Assembly: GCF_900142365.1 (NCBI RefSeq) | Contig: NZ_FRAP01000014.1 | Coordinates: 62,001 to 126,000 of the forward strand | From: Pseudonocardia thermophila | Lineage (GTDB): Bacteria > Actinomycetota > Actinomycetes > Mycobacteriales > Pseudonocardiaceae | DNA length: 64,000 bases | Direction of reading: 5' to 3' | Shown: positions 1 to 9,363 of the stretch, one piece after another | Position numbering within the stretch: the first letter of the stretch is position 1 | Layout: every line of letters begins with the position of its first letter | Notes under the pieces: model-generated | What the model saw: only the letters and a program-made list of their open reading frames with translations | Database searches by the model: none | What the model was told of the DNA's origin: nothing | Made by a program: the position numbers and the translations under genes

Positions 1-84
1 GCGGCGGAGCAGAGCGCGCGGCTGCGGGCCGAGGGGATCCTGATGGTGGACGGGCGGCTGCCGAAGGAGCACCGCCGGCGCTGA
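1..84 (+). CDS. C-terminal end of an unidentified protein (partial)
   Basis: The window opens inside a reading frame (frame 1) that ends at a TGA at 82-84. The visible 27 residues end in MVDGRLPKEHRRR, a basic tail. This is too little to assign a family, and the start lies outside the window. The codons show the strong G/C third-position bias of neighbouring genes, so it is probably a genuine gene end rather than chance. It is not obviously linked to the broken genes that follow. Confidence 0.5.
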   Translation, partial: AAEQSARLRAEGILMVDGRLPKEHRRR

Positions 85-154
85 GCGCGTGCGTCGGGAA
101 CCGGCGAAGCGTCCACGGAACCCCCCGCATGCCCGGCCGGCCCGCGAAGGTCGG

Positions 155-170
155 CTGACCGACCGGTCAG
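155..170. promoter_or_regulatory. Inverted repeat resembling a TetR-type operator
   Basis: CTGACC at 155-160 and GGTCAG at 165-170 form a perfect 6-bp inverted repeat around GACC. ACCGACCGGT-like palindromes are a common TetR-family operator form in actinobacteria. It overlaps the stop codon of the TetR remnant on the minus strand, so it may be a leftover site or a chance palindrome in GC-rich DNA. Confidence 0.25.
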
Positions 171-397
171 ACGCCGTCGGGCCGGAGGCCCCGGTACAGG
201 TTCTCGAGCACCACGTCCAGGAGCTCGTCCGCCGGCCGGGCCACCCCCTTGGCCGCGAACAGGCCGTCCACGAGCAGGACGGCGAAGGCGCGCTGCGAGG
301 CGGCCGCCAGCTCGTCGCCGCGCCGTTCGGTGACGAGCGGATGGGACAGCAGCCGGAACCGGTTCGGGTGTTCGCGGGCGAACTCGACGTAGGCAGC
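167..397 (-). pseudogene. Remnant of a TetR/AcrR-family regulator (C-terminal domain only)
   Basis: Reading leftward to a TGA at 167-169, about 76 residues look like the C-terminal ligand-binding part of a TetR regulator: AAYVEFAREHPNRFRLL, then an amphipathic helix pattern ending VVLENLYRGLRPDGV. The N-terminal helix-turn-helix is missing. Upstream of about 397 the open frame continues only as Arg/Pro/Ala-rich sequence, which is the antisense shadow of the SDR remnant. The stump faces away from the SDR fragment, as in the common divergent TetR-SDR arrangement, so one deletion could have removed both 5' ends. Family assignment is by pattern recognition only. Confidence 0.55.
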
Positions 398-481
398 GCC
401 GGCGGCCCGGAGCCGACGCGGACGCGGTCGCCCCGGTGGTGGACGGTGCCGAGCGCACGGTGCCCGGGGGTCGGTCCGGGG

Positions 482-840
482 CGGGCCCTCGAGCGCACCG
501 GCGGCACGAAGCGGCTGATCGTCGTGTCGGCGCTCGGCGGCCGCGGCAGCAGCGCACAGCAGACGCGGCTCGCCCGCTGGGGCTACCGCCGCGCCGTCGG
601 CGGCGCGCGGTTCGCCGAGGTCGACCGGCAGGAGGAGCTGGTCACGGCGGCGGGCATCCCGGCGACCGTCGTGCGCCCGCCCCGGCTCGACGATCAGCCG
701 ACGAGCGGTCACCGCGTCATCACCGGAACCCACCGCTGAACCTGCGGATGCACCGGGCCGATCTCGCGCACTGCCTCGCCGACCTCGCGCTCGGCCCGGC
801 ACCGGCGGGAGTGCGCTACCTCACCGTCGCCTCCGCGTGA
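482..840 (+). pseudogene. Frameshifted remnant of an NmrA-like SDR / NAD(P)H-binding protein
   Basis: In frame 2 (in phase with 491) the translation contains TKRLIVVSALGG, RGSSAQQTRLARWGYRR and GIPATVVRPPRL. These match the central and C-terminal beta strands of atypical SDR (NmrA-like, NAD(P)H-binding) proteins. The frame stops at 737-739, but the homology continues in frame 1 (LNLRMHRADLAHCLADLAL...VRYLTVAS) to a TGA at 838-840, so there is a frameshift near 733-740. The N-terminal Rossmann GxxGxxG segment is absent. The gene is therefore both truncated and frameshifted. An undescribed short protein is unlikely because the homology crosses frames. Confidence 0.6.
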
Positions 841-856
841 GTGAGCGGACGCTCAC
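841..856. promoter_or_regulatory. 16-bp palindrome upstream of hutH
   Basis: GTGAGCG at 841-847 and CGCTCAC at 850-856 form a perfect 7-bp inverted repeat with a 2-bp centre. It lies directly after the SDR remnant and 67 bp before hutH. It may be an operator of the hut operon, or a site kept from the lost TetR/SDR pair. No regulator can be assigned from sequence alone. Confidence 0.35.
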
Positions 857-922
857 CGATGCGGAGGCCCCCGATCGGCGAGCAACATGGCGACGATGGT
901 CGGTCCGGGGTTGTCTGTACGG

Positions 923-2461
923 ATGCATGCTGTCGAGATCGGTCTCGGCCCGGTGACCCCGTCGGACGTCGTGGCCGTGGCGAGGGAAGGGGCCGCAGTG
1001 ACCCTGTCGGCTGAGGCACTGGCGGAGATCGCGGCGACGCGCAAGGTCGTCGAGGAGCTCGCCGACGACGTCGAACCGCACTACGGCGTGTCGACCGGGT
1101 TCGGCGCGCTGGCCACCCGGCACATCCCCGTCGAGCGGCGGGCGCAGCTGCAGCGCAGCCTCGTGCGCTCGCACGCCGCCGGGTCCGGGCCGGAGGTCGA
1201 GCGCGAGGTCGTGCGGGCGACGATGCTCCTGCGGTTGTCCACCCTGGCCACCGGCCGGACGGGGGTGCGCCCGGAGACCGCCCGCGCCTACGCGGCCATG
1301 CTCTCGGCCGGCATCACGCCGATCGTCCAGGAGTACGGCTCGTTGGGCTGCTCCGGCGATCTCGCACCGCTCGCGCACTGCGCGCTGGCGCTGATGGGCG
1401 AGGGCGAGGTCCGCGACGCCCGGGGCGAGCGCCGCCCGGCCGCCGATGCCCTGGCCGAAGCCGGGATCGCACCGGTCACGCTGGCCGAGAAGGAGGGCCT
1501 GGCGCTGATCAACGGCACCGACGGCATGCTCGGCATGCTGGTTCTGGCGTGCGCGGACCTGCGGCAGCTGCTGCGGGTGGCCGACATCGCGGCGGCGATG
1601 AGCGTCGAGGCCCTGCTCGGCACCGACGCGGTGTTCGCGCCCGACCTGCAGGCCCTCCGCCCGCACCCCGGCCAGGCCGCATCGGCGGCGAACCTGCGGG
1701 CGCTGCTGGCCGGTTCGGCGATCATGGCCAGCCACCGCACCCCGGACTGCACCCGCGTGCAGGACGCCTACTCACTGCGCTGCGCACCACAGGTGCACGG
1801 CGCGGTGCGCGACACGCTCACGCACGCCGAGACCGTCGCGGCCCGGGAGCTGGCCGCCGCGATCGACAACCCGGTGATCACGCCGGATGGGCGGGTGCAG
1901 TCGAACGGCAACTTCCACGGCGCCCCGATCGGCTACGTGCTGGACTTCCTCGCGATCGCGGTGGCCGACCTCGCGGCGATCTCGGAGCGGCGCACCGACC
2001 GGTTCCTCGACCAGTCGCGCAGCCACGGCCTGCCGGCGTTCCTCGCCGACGACCCGGGCGTCGACTCCGGTCACATGATCGCCCAGTACACGCAGGCGGG
2101 GATCGTCTCCGAGCTGAAGCGGCTGGCCACCCCGGCGTCGGTCGATTCGATCCCGTCCAGCGCGATGCAGGAGGACCACGTGTCCATGGGCTGGGCCGCG
2201 GCTCGCAAGCTCCGCCGCGCCGTCGACGGGCTGCGCCGCGTGCTCGCCATCGAGCTGCTCACCGCGGCCCGCGGCATCGACCTGCGCCACCCGCTCGCCC
2301 CCGCCCCCGCGACCGGCGCCGTGCGCGACGCGCTGCGCGCCACCGTTCCCGGGCCCGGCCCCGACCGGTACCTGGCCCCCGACATCGAGGCGGCCGTCGC
2401 CGCCGTCAGCTCCGGTGCGGTGCTGCGCGCCGCCGAGTCCGCCGCGGGAGGGTTGCAGTGA
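923..2461 (+). CDS. hutH: Histidine ammonia-lyase HutH
   Basis: Catalyses non-oxidative deamination of L-histidine to urocanate, the first step of histidine utilisation, in the cytoplasm. With the ATG at 923 the product is 512 aa, the usual length; an ATG at 887 would add 12 residues that look non-homologous. The family signature [14 protein letters not shown] is near residues 139-152. The MIO prosthetic group would form from Cys143-Ser144-Gly145; Ala-Ser-Gly is the more familiar triad, but Cys-Ser-Gly is, as I recall, seen in actinobacterial HALs. QEDHVSMG near the C-terminus is also typical. It is the first gene of a tightly packed operon; its TGA overlaps the next ATG by one base. Confidence 0.95.
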   Translation: MHAVEIGLGPVTPSDVVAVAREGAAVTLSAEALAEIAATRKVVEELADDVEPHYGVSTGFGALATRHIPVERRAQLQRSLVRSHAAGSGPEVEREVVRATMLLRLSTLATGRTGVRPETARAYAAMLSAGITPIVQEYGSLGCSGDLAPLAHCALALMGEGEVRDARGERRPAADALAEAGIAPVTLAEKEGLALINGTDGMLGMLVLACADLRQLLRVADIAAAMSVEALLGTDAVFAPDLQALRPHPGQAASAANLRALLAGSAIMASHRTPDCTRVQDAYSLRCAPQVHGAVRDTLTHAETVAARELAAAIDNPVITPDGRVQSNGNFHGAPIGYVLDFLAIAVADLAAISERRTDRFLDQSRSHGLPAFLADDPGVDSGHMIAQYTQAGIVSELKRLATPASVDSIPSSAMQEDHVSMGWAAARKLRRAVDGLRRVLAIELLTAARGIDLRHPLAPAPATGAVRDALRATVPGPGPDRYLAPDIEAAVAAVSSGAVLRAAESAAGGLQ

Positions 2462-4116
2462 TGGAAGGTGCACGTCCGGTCCGCGCCCCGCGCGGCACGA
2501 CCCTCACGGCCGGGTCGTGGCAGACCGAGGCTCCGCTGCGGATGCTGCAGAACAACCTCGATCCCGAGGTCGCCGAGCGACCCGACGACCTCGTCGTCTA
2601 CGGCGGCACCGGACGGGCCGCCCGGGACTGGCGCTCGTTCGACGCGATGGTCCGCACCCTCACCACGCTGCGCGACGACGAGACGATGCTCGTGCAGTCG
2701 GGCCGCCCGGTCGGGGTGCTGCGCACCCACGAGTGGGCGCCGCGGGTGCTCATCGCGAACTCGAACCTGGTCGGCGACTGGGCGAGTTGGCCGGAGTTCC
2801 GCCGCTTGGAGAAGCTCGGCCTGACGATGTACGGCCAGATGACGGCCGGATCGTGGATCTACATCGGTACCCAGGGGATCCTGCAGGGCACCTACGAGAC
2901 GTTCGCCGCGGTCGCCGCGAAGCGGTTCGGCGGTACGCTCGCCGGCACCCTGACCGTGACCGGCGGCTGCGGCGGCATGGGCGGTGCGCAGCCGCTGGCC
3001 GTCACCCTCAACGAGGGCGTCTGCCTGGTGATCGACGTGGACCCGGCGCGGCTGCAGCGCCGCGTGGAGCACCGCTACCTCGACGAGCTCGCCACCGACC
3101 TGGACGACGCGATCACCCGGTGCACGGCCGCGAAGAGGCAGCGGGTGCCGCTGTCGGTGGGGCTGGTCGGCAACTGCGCCACCGTGCTGCCGGAGCTGCA
3201 CCGCCGCGGAGTCGAGGTCGACATCGTCACCGACCAGACCTCGGCCCACGACCCGCTCTCCTACCTGCCGGAGGGCGTCGACCTCGACGACTGGGCCGAC
3301 TACGCGGCCAAGAAGCCGGAGGAGTTCACCGACCGGGCCCGCGCATCGATGGCCAAGCACGTCGAGGCGATGGTGCAGTTCCTCGACGACGGTGCCGAGG
3401 TCTTCGACTACGGCAACTCCCTGCGCGACGAGGCCCGCAAGGGCGGCTTCGAGCGCGCGTTCGCGTTCCCCGGGTTCGTGCCCGCCTACATCCGGCCGCT
3501 GTTCTGCGAGGGCAAGGGCCCGTTCCGCTGGGTGGCGCTCTCCGGCGACCCGGCCGACATCGCGGCCACCGACCGGGCCGTGCTGGAGCTGTTCCCGGAC
3601 GACGATCGGCTGCGCCGGTGGATCACCGCCGCCGGGGAGAAGGCCGCCCACCAGGGGCTGCCGGCCCGGATCTGCTGGCTGGGCCAGGGCGAGCGGGACA
3701 AGGCCGGGCTGCGGTTCAACGAGATGGTCGCCGACGGGCGGCTGTCCGCGCCGATCGTGATCGGCCGCGACCACCTCGACACCGGGTCGGTGGCCTCCCC
3801 GTACCGCGAGACCGAGGCGATGGCCGACGGCTCCGACGCGATCGCCGACTGGCCGCTGCTCAACGCACTGGTCAACACCGCGTCCGGGGCGACGTGGGTG
3901 TCGATCCACCACGGCGGCGGCGTCGGCATCGGCCGATCGCAGCACGCCGGGCAGGTCACTGTCGCCGACGGCACCCCGCTGGCGGCGGAGAAGCTGGAGC
4001 GCGTGCTGACCAACGACCCCGCGACGGGCGTGCTCCGGCACGTCGACGCGGGCTACGAGCGGGCCGCTCAGACGGCGCGCGACCACGACATCCGCGTGCC
4101 GATGCAGGAGACCTGA
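2461..4116 (+). CDS. hutU: Urocanate hydratase HutU
   Basis: Converts urocanate to 4-imidazolone-5-propionate using tightly bound NAD+ as an electrophile. The product is 551 aa, matching the family. The sequence has the expected N-terminal [16 protein letters not shown] and the NAD-domain [17 protein letters not shown]. Other landmarks are [16 protein letters not shown] and a C-terminal [18 protein letters not shown]. The ATG at 2461 shares its A with the hutH stop codon, implying translational coupling. It is the second gene of the hut operon, with nothing unusual in motifs or length. Confidence 0.96.
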   Translation: MEGARPVRAPRGTTLTAGSWQTEAPLRMLQNNLDPEVAERPDDLVVYGGTGRAARDWRSFDAMVRTLTTLRDDETMLVQSGRPVGVLRTHEWAPRVLIANSNLVGDWASWPEFRRLEKLGLTMYGQMTAGSWIYIGTQGILQGTYETFAAVAAKRFGGTLAGTLTVTGGCGGMGGAQPLAVTLNEGVCLVIDVDPARLQRRVEHRYLDELATDLDDAITRCTAAKRQRVPLSVGLVGNCATVLPELHRRGVEVDIVTDQTSAHDPLSYLPEGVDLDDWADYAAKKPEEFTDRARASMAKHVEAMVQFLDDGAEVFDYGNSLRDEARKGGFERAFAFPGFVPAYIRPLFCEGKGPFRWVALSGDPADIAATDRAVLELFPDDDRLRRWITAAGEKAAHQGLPARICWLGQGERDKAGLRFNEMVADGRLSAPIVIGRDHLDTGSVASPYRETEAMADGSDAIADWPLLNALVNTASGATWVSIHHGGGVGIGRSQHAGQVTVADGTPLAAEKLERVLTNDPATGVLRHVDAGYERAAQTARDHDIRVPMQET

Positions 4117-5282
4117 TGGCGTCGTTCACCTCGATGTGGGCGGACCTGGAACCGGTGGGCCGGGCGCCGTCCGGCGGCTACCGGCGGTTCGCGCTCACCC
4201 GCGAGGACCACACCCTGCGCGAGTGGTTCGCCGGGGAGGCCGCCGCCCGCGGGCTGGAGGTGGTGACCGACCGCGCTGGGAACCAGTGGGCCTGGTGGAA
4301 CCCCGGCCCCGAACCCGGGATCGCGATCGGCTCGCACCTGGACTCGGTGCCCGACGGCGGCGCGTTCGACGGCCCGCTCGGCGTGGTCTCGGCGTTCGCC
4401 GCGATCGACGCGCTGCGCGCCGCCGGGTTCACCCCGGCGCGGCCGGTCGCCGTCACCAACTTCCGGGACGAGGAGGGCGCCCGGTTCGGCGTCGCGTGCG
4501 CGGGATCGCGGGTGCTGACCGGGGCGCTCGATCCCGACCGCGCGCGGGCGCTGCGCGACGACGACGGCGTCACGCTGGGCGAGGCGCTCGGCGGGCAGGA
4601 CCTGGGCCCGGACCCGGAGATGCTGGCGCGGGTGGCCGCGTTCGTCGAGCTGCACGTCGAGCAGGGGCGCGGCCTGGTGGACCTCGGCCGGCCGGTGGCG
4701 GTCGGGTCGGGGATCTGGCCGCACGGGCGCTGGCGGGTCGACCTGCCCGGGGAAGCGAACCACGCGGGGACCACGCGGCTGGCCGACCGGCGCGACCCGA
4801 TGCTCGCCCACGCCGAGCTGGTGCTGGCCGCGCGGGCGGCGGCGACCACCCACGACGCCGTCGCCACCTGCGGCAAGGTGCGTGTCGAACCGAACGGGGT
4901 CAACGCGATCCCCTCGCTGGTCACCGGCTGGGTCGACGCCCGCGGGGCCGACGAGGAGCGGGTCCGGGCCGTCGTCGACGAGCTGCGCGAGCTCGCGCAG
5001 GCGCACGGTGGACGGATCACCGAGGAGTCGTGGACCGGCCCGACCGAGTTCGATCCGCCGCTCGTCCGCCGCATCGCCGCGCTGCTCGACGACGCCCCCG
5101 TCCTCGCCACCGGGGCGGGCCACGACGCGGGCATCCTCGCCGCGGCCGGCGTGCCGACGGCGATGCTGTTCGTGCGCAACCCGACGGGCGTCTCGCACTC
5201 CCCCGCCGAGTCCGCGGAGGAAGCGGACTGCCTGGCCGGGGTGGCCGCGCTGGCCGGGGTGGTGGCGGAGCTGGCTGCCTGA
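4116..5282 (+). CDS. M20-family amidohydrolase (allantoate amidohydrolase-like) in the hut operon
   Basis: A 388-aa zinc/manganese peptidase-fold amidohydrolase of the M20 allantoate/N-carbamoyl-amino-acid hydrolase group. Metal-ligand motifs are visible: GSHLDSVPDGGAFDGPLG, RDEEGARFG, ELHVEQG, GAGHDAG and SHSPAE. Its ATG overlaps the hutU stop by one base and hutF follows after a 21-bp gap. The position is between hutU and hutF, in an operon with no recognisable HutG. A role hydrolysing N-formyl-L-glutamate, the product of HutF, is therefore the attractive inference. Allantoate or carbamoyl-amino-acid hydrolysis is the alternative suggested by family alone. Confidence 0.88.
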   Translation: MASFTSMWADLEPVGRAPSGGYRRFALTREDHTLREWFAGEAAARGLEVVTDRAGNQWAWWNPGPEPGIAIGSHLDSVPDGGAFDGPLGVVSAFAAIDALRAAGFTPARPVAVTNFRDEEGARFGVACAGSRVLTGALDPDRARALRDDDGVTLGEALGGQDLGPDPEMLARVAAFVELHVEQGRGLVDLGRPVAVGSGIWPHGRWRVDLPGEANHAGTTRLADRRDPMLAHAELVLAARAAATTHDAVATCGKVRVEPNGVNAIPSLVTGWVDARGADEERVRAVVDELRELAQAHGGRITEESWTGPTEFDPPLVRRIAALLDDAPVLATGAGHDAGILAAAGVPTAMLFVRNPTGVSHSPAESAEEADCLAGVAALAGVVAELAA

Positions 5283-5303
5283 TGCCGGCCGGGAGGGCGC
5301 GCC

Positions 5304-6587
5304 GTGGTTGAGCGGTACTGGGCCGAGCACGCGCTGCTGCCCGGCGGCCTCGCGGCCGCGGTGGCGTTCGAGATCGCCGACGGGGTGTTCACGGCCGTCA
5401 CGCCGGGTGCGCCGCGGACCGGAGCCGTGCTGCCCGGCGTGGTGCTGCCCGGGTTGGCGAACGCGCACTCGCACGCCTTCCACCGCGCCCTGCGCGGGCG
5501 CACGCACGGGGCCGGCGGCACCTTCTGGACGTGGCGCGAGCGCATGTACGCGGTGGCGCAGCGGCTGGACCCGGACACCTACCTGGCGCTGGCCCGGGCC
5601 ACGTACGCGGAGATGGCGCTGGCCGGGATCACCGCGGTCGCCGAGTTCCACTACGTCCACCACGCGCCGGGCGGGCGGCCGTACGCCGATCCGTACGCGA
5701 TGGACCACGCGCTGCGGCAGGCCGCGGCGGACGCCGGGATCCGGCTCACCCTGCTGGACACGTGCTACCTCACCGGCGGCATCGACGCGCCGCTCTCTCA
5801 GCCGCAGTTGCGCTTCTCCGACGGCGACGTGGACACGTGGGCCGAGCGGGTCGCGCACGGGCCCGCGGACGGGGTGGCGGTGCACTCGGTGCGCGCAGTC
5901 CCCCGGGCCGCGCTGAGGGTCGTCGCCGAGGTGGCCGCGGGCCGGCCGCTGCACGTCCACCTCTCCGAGCAGCCCGCCGAGAACGACGCCTGCCGCGCGG
6001 CCTACGGGCTCACCCCGACAGCGCTGCTGGCCGCGGAGGGAGTGCTCGGCCCGGCCACGACCGCCGTGCACGCCACGCACCTGACCGGCGCCGACGTCAC
6101 CGCGCTCGGCTCGTCGGGCGCTGGGGTGTGCTTCTGCCCCACGACCGAGCGCGATCTCGCCGACGGGATCGGCCCGGCCCGCGCGCTGCACGACGCCGGG
6201 GTGGCGTTGTCGCTGGGCAGCGACCAGCACGCGGTGATCGACCTGTTCGAGGAGGCCCGCGCGCTGGAGCTGCACGAGCGGCTGCTGACCCACGAACGCG
6301 GCCGGTTCACCCCGGCCCAGCTGCACGTCGCCCTGCACGCGCACGCGGCACTGGGCCGCCCCGACGCCGGCCGCCTCGCCCCGGGCGCCCCGGCCGACCT
6401 GGTCGCGGTGCGCACGGACACACCCCGCACCGCCGGAGCCGATCCGGCCCAGATCGTGTTCGCGGCGACCGCGGCCGACGTCGAGACCGTGATCGTCGAC
6501 GGCGCCGTCGTCGTGCAGGAGGGACGGCACCGCCTCGGCGACGTCGGCCGGCTCGTGCAGGATGCGGTCGCCGCGGTGACCGGCTGA
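5304..6587 (+). CDS. hutF: Formimidoylglutamate deiminase HutF
   Basis: An amidohydrolase-superfamily enzyme that deiminates N-formimino-L-glutamate to N-formyl-L-glutamate plus ammonia, the branch used when HutG-type direct hydrolysis is absent. The product is 427 aa. Metal ligands are visible in NAHSHAFHRALRG, the mid-protein His in LHVHLSEQ, AVHATHL, and the late Asp in LGSDQHAVIDL. The GTG at 5304 is chosen because GGGAGG lies about 8-13 bp upstream. An ATG at 5282 that overlaps the previous stop is in another frame and closes after eight codons. It is co-transcribed with the flanking hut genes. Confidence 0.93.
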   Translation: MVERYWAEHALLPGGLAAAVAFEIADGVFTAVTPGAPRTGAVLPGVVLPGLANAHSHAFHRALRGRTHGAGGTFWTWRERMYAVAQRLDPDTYLALARATYAEMALAGITAVAEFHYVHHAPGGRPYADPYAMDHALRQAAADAGIRLTLLDTCYLTGGIDAPLSQPQLRFSDGDVDTWAERVAHGPADGVAVHSVRAVPRAALRVVAEVAAGRPLHVHLSEQPAENDACRAAYGLTPTALLAAEGVLGPATTAVHATHLTGADVTALGSSGAGVCFCPTTERDLADGIGPARALHDAGVALSLGSDQHAVIDLFEEARALELHERLLTHERGRFTPAQLHVALHAHAALGRPDAGRLAPGAPADLVAVRTDTPRTAGADPAQIVFAATAADVETVIVDGAVVVQEGRHRLGDVGRLVQDAVAAVTG

Positions 6588-6605
6588 GACGGGAGGGGAC
6601 CGCGC

Positions 6606-7748
6606 ATGACCGTGCTCTACACCGGCATCGCCGAGCTCGTCACCAACGACCCCGAGCTGGGGGTGCTCACCGACGCCGCGTTCGTCACGGCCGGGGACGT
6701 GGTCCTCTGGGTCGGTCAGGCCTCCGCGGCGCCGGCGGCCGACGAACGGGTCTTCCTCGGCGAACGCGCCGTGGTGCCCGGGTTCGTCGACTCCCATTCG
6801 CACCTGGTGTTCGCGGGCGACCGCGGCGCCGAGTTCGCCGCGCGCATGGCCGGGCAGCCGTACGACGGCGGCGGCATCGCCGCCACGATGGCCGCCACCC
6901 GCGCCGCCTCCGACGCCGAGCTGCGCGCGCTGGTCGCGGCCCGCGTGGCGGAGATGCGCGCCCAGGGCACTACCACCGTCGAGATCAAGAGCGGGTACGG
7001 CCTGTCCGTCGCCGAGGAAGCCCGTGCGCTGGCGATCGCCGCCGAGTTCACCTCCGAGACGACCTTCCTCGGCGCTCACGTCGTGCCGCCGGGCGTCGGT
7101 CGCGCCGAGTACGTCGACCTGGTCACCGGGCAGATGCTCACCGCCTGCGCGGAGCACGCCCGCTGGATCGACGTGTTCTGCGAGCCGGGCAGCGCGCACG
7201 CGTTCGACGCCGACGAGGCTCGCGCGGTGCTGTCCGCGGGCCGCGCCGCCGGCCTCGGCCTGCGGGTGCACGGCAACCAGCTCGGCCCCGGCCCCGGCGT
7301 CGCCCTCGCGGTCGAGCTGGGCGCCGCGAGCGTCGACCACTGCACCTACCTGACCGACGCCGACGTCGACGCGCTCGCGAACAGCGACACCGTGGCCACC
7401 CTGCTGCCGGGTGTCGAGTTCTCCACCCGCTCCCCCTACCCGGACGCCCGGCGGCTGCTCGACGCCGGCGTCACCGTGGCGCTGGCGACCGACTGCAACC
7501 CCGGCACCTGCTACTCGTCCTCGATGCCGTTCATGATCGCCCTGGCGGTGCGGGAGATGGGCATGACGGTCACCGAGGCGCTGTGGGCGGCCACCGCCGG
7601 CGGGGCGAAGGCGTTGCGGCGCACGGACATCGGGGTGCTCGCGCCGGGGAAGCGGGCCGACTTCACCGTGCTCGACGCCCCCAGCCACCTGCACCTGGCG
7701 TACCGGCCGGGGGTGCCGATCGTCGTCGGCGGGTCGGGACGTCCCTGA
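6606..7748 (+). CDS. hutI: Imidazolonepropionase HutI
   Basis: Hydrolyses 4-imidazolone-5-propionate to N-formimino-L-glutamate, the third step of histidine degradation. The 380-aa product has amidohydrolase metal motifs [31 protein letters not shown] and [10 protein letters not shown]. The ATG at 6606 follows a strong GGGAGGGGA ribosome binding site. It lies 18 bp after hutF and closes the operon. Only 4 bp separate its stop from the stop of the convergent XRE gene, leaving no room for a terminator. Confidence 0.95.
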   Translation: MTVLYTGIAELVTNDPELGVLTDAAFVTAGDVVLWVGQASAAPAADERVFLGERAVVPGFVDSHSHLVFAGDRGAEFAARMAGQPYDGGGIAATMAATRAASDAELRALVAARVAEMRAQGTTTVEIKSGYGLSVAEEARALAIAAEFTSETTFLGAHVVPPGVGRAEYVDLVTGQMLTACAEHARWIDVFCEPGSAHAFDADEARAVLSAGRAAGLGLRVHGNQLGPGPGVALAVELGAASVDHCTYLTDADVDALANSDTVATLLPGVEFSTRSPYPDARRLLDAGVTVALATDCNPGTCYSSSMPFMIALAVREMGMTVTEALWAATAGGAKALRRTDIGVLAPGKRADFTVLDAPSHLHLAYRPGVPIVVGGSGRP

Positions 7749-7752
7749 CCCG

Positions 7753-8598
7753 TCAGACGGTCAGCTCCTGGGTGCCCAGCACGACCGCCAGCTCCAGCCG
7801 GTCCGCGTCCACCGTGGCGGGCTCGGCCGTGTAGACCATGATGCGCAGGTCGTCGTCCCGCACGAGCAGGATGTCGCAGTCGAGCGTCATCCGCCCGACC
7901 GACGGGTGCTCGATCGTCTTGCGCCGCGACGGCGCCGCCGGCGCCGTCGCGAGCGGTTGGTCCCACAGCTCGGCGAACCGCGGACTCGCCGCCGCCAGGT
8001 CGCGGATCAGCCGGCGCAGCGTCCGGTCCGCCGGGTACCGCGACGCGGTCAGGCGCAGGTCGGCGACGAGCCGGGCCTCGTGCTCGGCGTGCTCCTGCGG
8101 GGTGTGCACGACCCGCGACGGGTACCGGGTGATCGCCCGCCAGACGGCGTTGCGCTCCAGCCCCCGCCACGCCGACGTCACCCCCAGCACCGCGTCGTAG
8201 GCAGCGTTGGCCTGCACCAACGTCCAGGAGGCGTCGAAGACGGCCACCGGCGTGTGCGACAGCCGATCCAGCATCCGCTGGACGCTCGGGGTGATCCGCG
8301 ACGGCACGACGTCGGGCCCCGGCGTCACGTGGCCGGCCAGCCGGAACAGCAGATCCCGTTCGGGATCGGCGAGCCGCAGCGCCCGGGCCAGCGCCTCCAC
8401 GACCTGCACCGACGGCGTGGTCGCCCGGCCCTGCTCCAGGCGCGTCAGGTAGTCGGTCGAGATACCGGCGAGCGCCGCCAGCTCCTCGCGCCGCAGCCCG
8501 CTCGCGCGGCGGCGCCTGCCCACCGGAAGACCCACCGACTCCGGGGTCACCCGGTCACGCCACCGCCGGACCGCCCGGCCGAACTCCCATCCGTCCAC
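7753..8598 (-). CDS. XRE-family regulator with MmyB-like ligand-binding domain
   Basis: A 281-aa protein with an N-terminal Cro/C1 helix-turn-helix (about residues 25-85: GLRREELAALAGISTDYLTR followed by LEQGRATTPS). A longer C-terminal MmyB-like domain follows (FDASWTLVQANAAYDAVLG, HTPQEHAEHEARLVADLR). Family members are often encoded next to, and repress or activate, the genes they control, but their ligands are mostly unknown. It converges on hutI with a 4-bp gap, so regulation of hut is possible but not shown. The next gene on the same strand lies across a 75-bp gap (8599-8673). Confidence 0.88.
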   Translation of the reverse strand: MDGWEFGRAVRRWRDRVTPESVGLPVGRRRRASGLRREELAALAGISTDYLTRLEQGRATTPSVQVVEALARALRLADPERDLLFRLAGHVTPGPDVVPSRITPSVQRMLDRLSHTPVAVFDASWTLVQANAAYDAVLGVTSAWRGLERNAVWRAITRYPSRVVHTPQEHAEHEARLVADLRLTASRYPADRTLRRLIRDLAAASPRFAELWDQPLATAPAAPSRRKTIEHPSVGRMTLDCDILLVRDDDLRIMVYTAEPATVDADRLELAVVLGTQELTV

Positions 8599-8673
8599 CA
8601 GACCAGTCTGCGCACTTCGGCCGCGGTTGTCCTGGTACCGGTGCTCCTAGGGTGCAGCCCACGCGCAGCATCC

Positions 8674-9363
8674 CTACGCCGGCCGCACCCTCGGCTCCCC
8701 CGCCGCTCGGTGCCGGGCGACGACGAGATCGGCGACGGCGGAGTGCGTCCCGATCGGCGCGCCGACCACGTCCGCCCCGCAGGCATCCAGCCGCTGCTGG
8801 AACAGCCCGGGCGCCAGCAGCCACGACGCGATCGCGACCCGCCACGCACCCCCCGCGCGCAGCGCGGCCACGACCTCGGGCACCCGCGGCCCGCCTGCGG
8901 CGATCGTCGCGAGCGCGACCGGGCGGCCGAGCAGCAGGCCGAGCCGGCGCGCAGCCTGTGCCGAATCCGCGACGGCGGCCGGGTCGCTCGAGCCGGCGAC
9001 GGCGAGGACCACCGCGTCACCGGGCCGGTACCCGGCCGCGACCAGCCGCTCCGCCGCGACCTCGACGAGCGCCGGATCGGGGCCGAACGCCTGCCCGACC
9101 AGCACGTCCGAACGACCGCACGCCCGGATCTGCGCCGGCACGTCGACGCGCACGTGGTAGCCCGCGGCCAGGAACATCGGCACGGCGGCAGCCGGGCCGG
9201 GCAGCTCGCGCAGGGCCTCGGCGATGGTGGGGCCGCGCACGTCGGCGTAGGCGAGCGCCGCCTCACCGGCCGGGAGCCGCTCCCGCACCTGCGCAGCGAC
9301 GGCCTCCGTGACCCGGGCACCTGCCGGGTCCCGGGTGCCGTGGGCGATCATGAGCAGGTTCAC
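8674..9363 (-). CDS. Sirohydrochlorin chelatase (CbiX/SirB-like)
   Basis: Probably inserts Fe(II) into sirohydrochlorin to give siroheme, the cofactor required by NirB. The 229-aa product starts MNLLMIAHGTRDPAG; the first His is the expected catalytic ligand. A second chelatase-type motif is MFLAAGYHVRVDVPAQ. The length covers two half-domains. Its ATG overlaps the stop of nnaR by 4 bp (9360-9363), which ties it to the nitrite-reduction operon. Cobalt chelation (CbiX) is the family alternative, but context favours iron. Confidence 0.85.
   Translation of the reverse strand: MNLLMIAHGTRDPAGARVTEAVAAQVRERLPAGEAALAYADVRGPTIAEALRELPGPAAAVPMFLAAGYHVRVDVPAQIRACGRSDVLVGQAFGPDPALVEVAAERLVAAGYRPGDAVVLAVAGSSDPAAVADSAQAARRLGLLLGRPVALATIAAGGPRVPEVVAALRAGGAWRVAIASWLLAPGLFQQRLDACGADVVGAPIGTHSAVADLVVARHRAAGEPRVRPA

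Noticed and set aside
436-840. A genuine 134-aa protein in frame 1 over the SDR remnant
   Set aside because: Only its last 34 residues look like SDR; the preceding part is an out-of-frame translation of the same homology, so a frameshifted remnant explains it better.
4068-7694. A 1208-codon open frame on the minus strand across the hut genes
   Set aside because: Low-complexity Gly/Arg/Val translation and complete overlap with four recognisable hut-operon genes show it to be a shadow.
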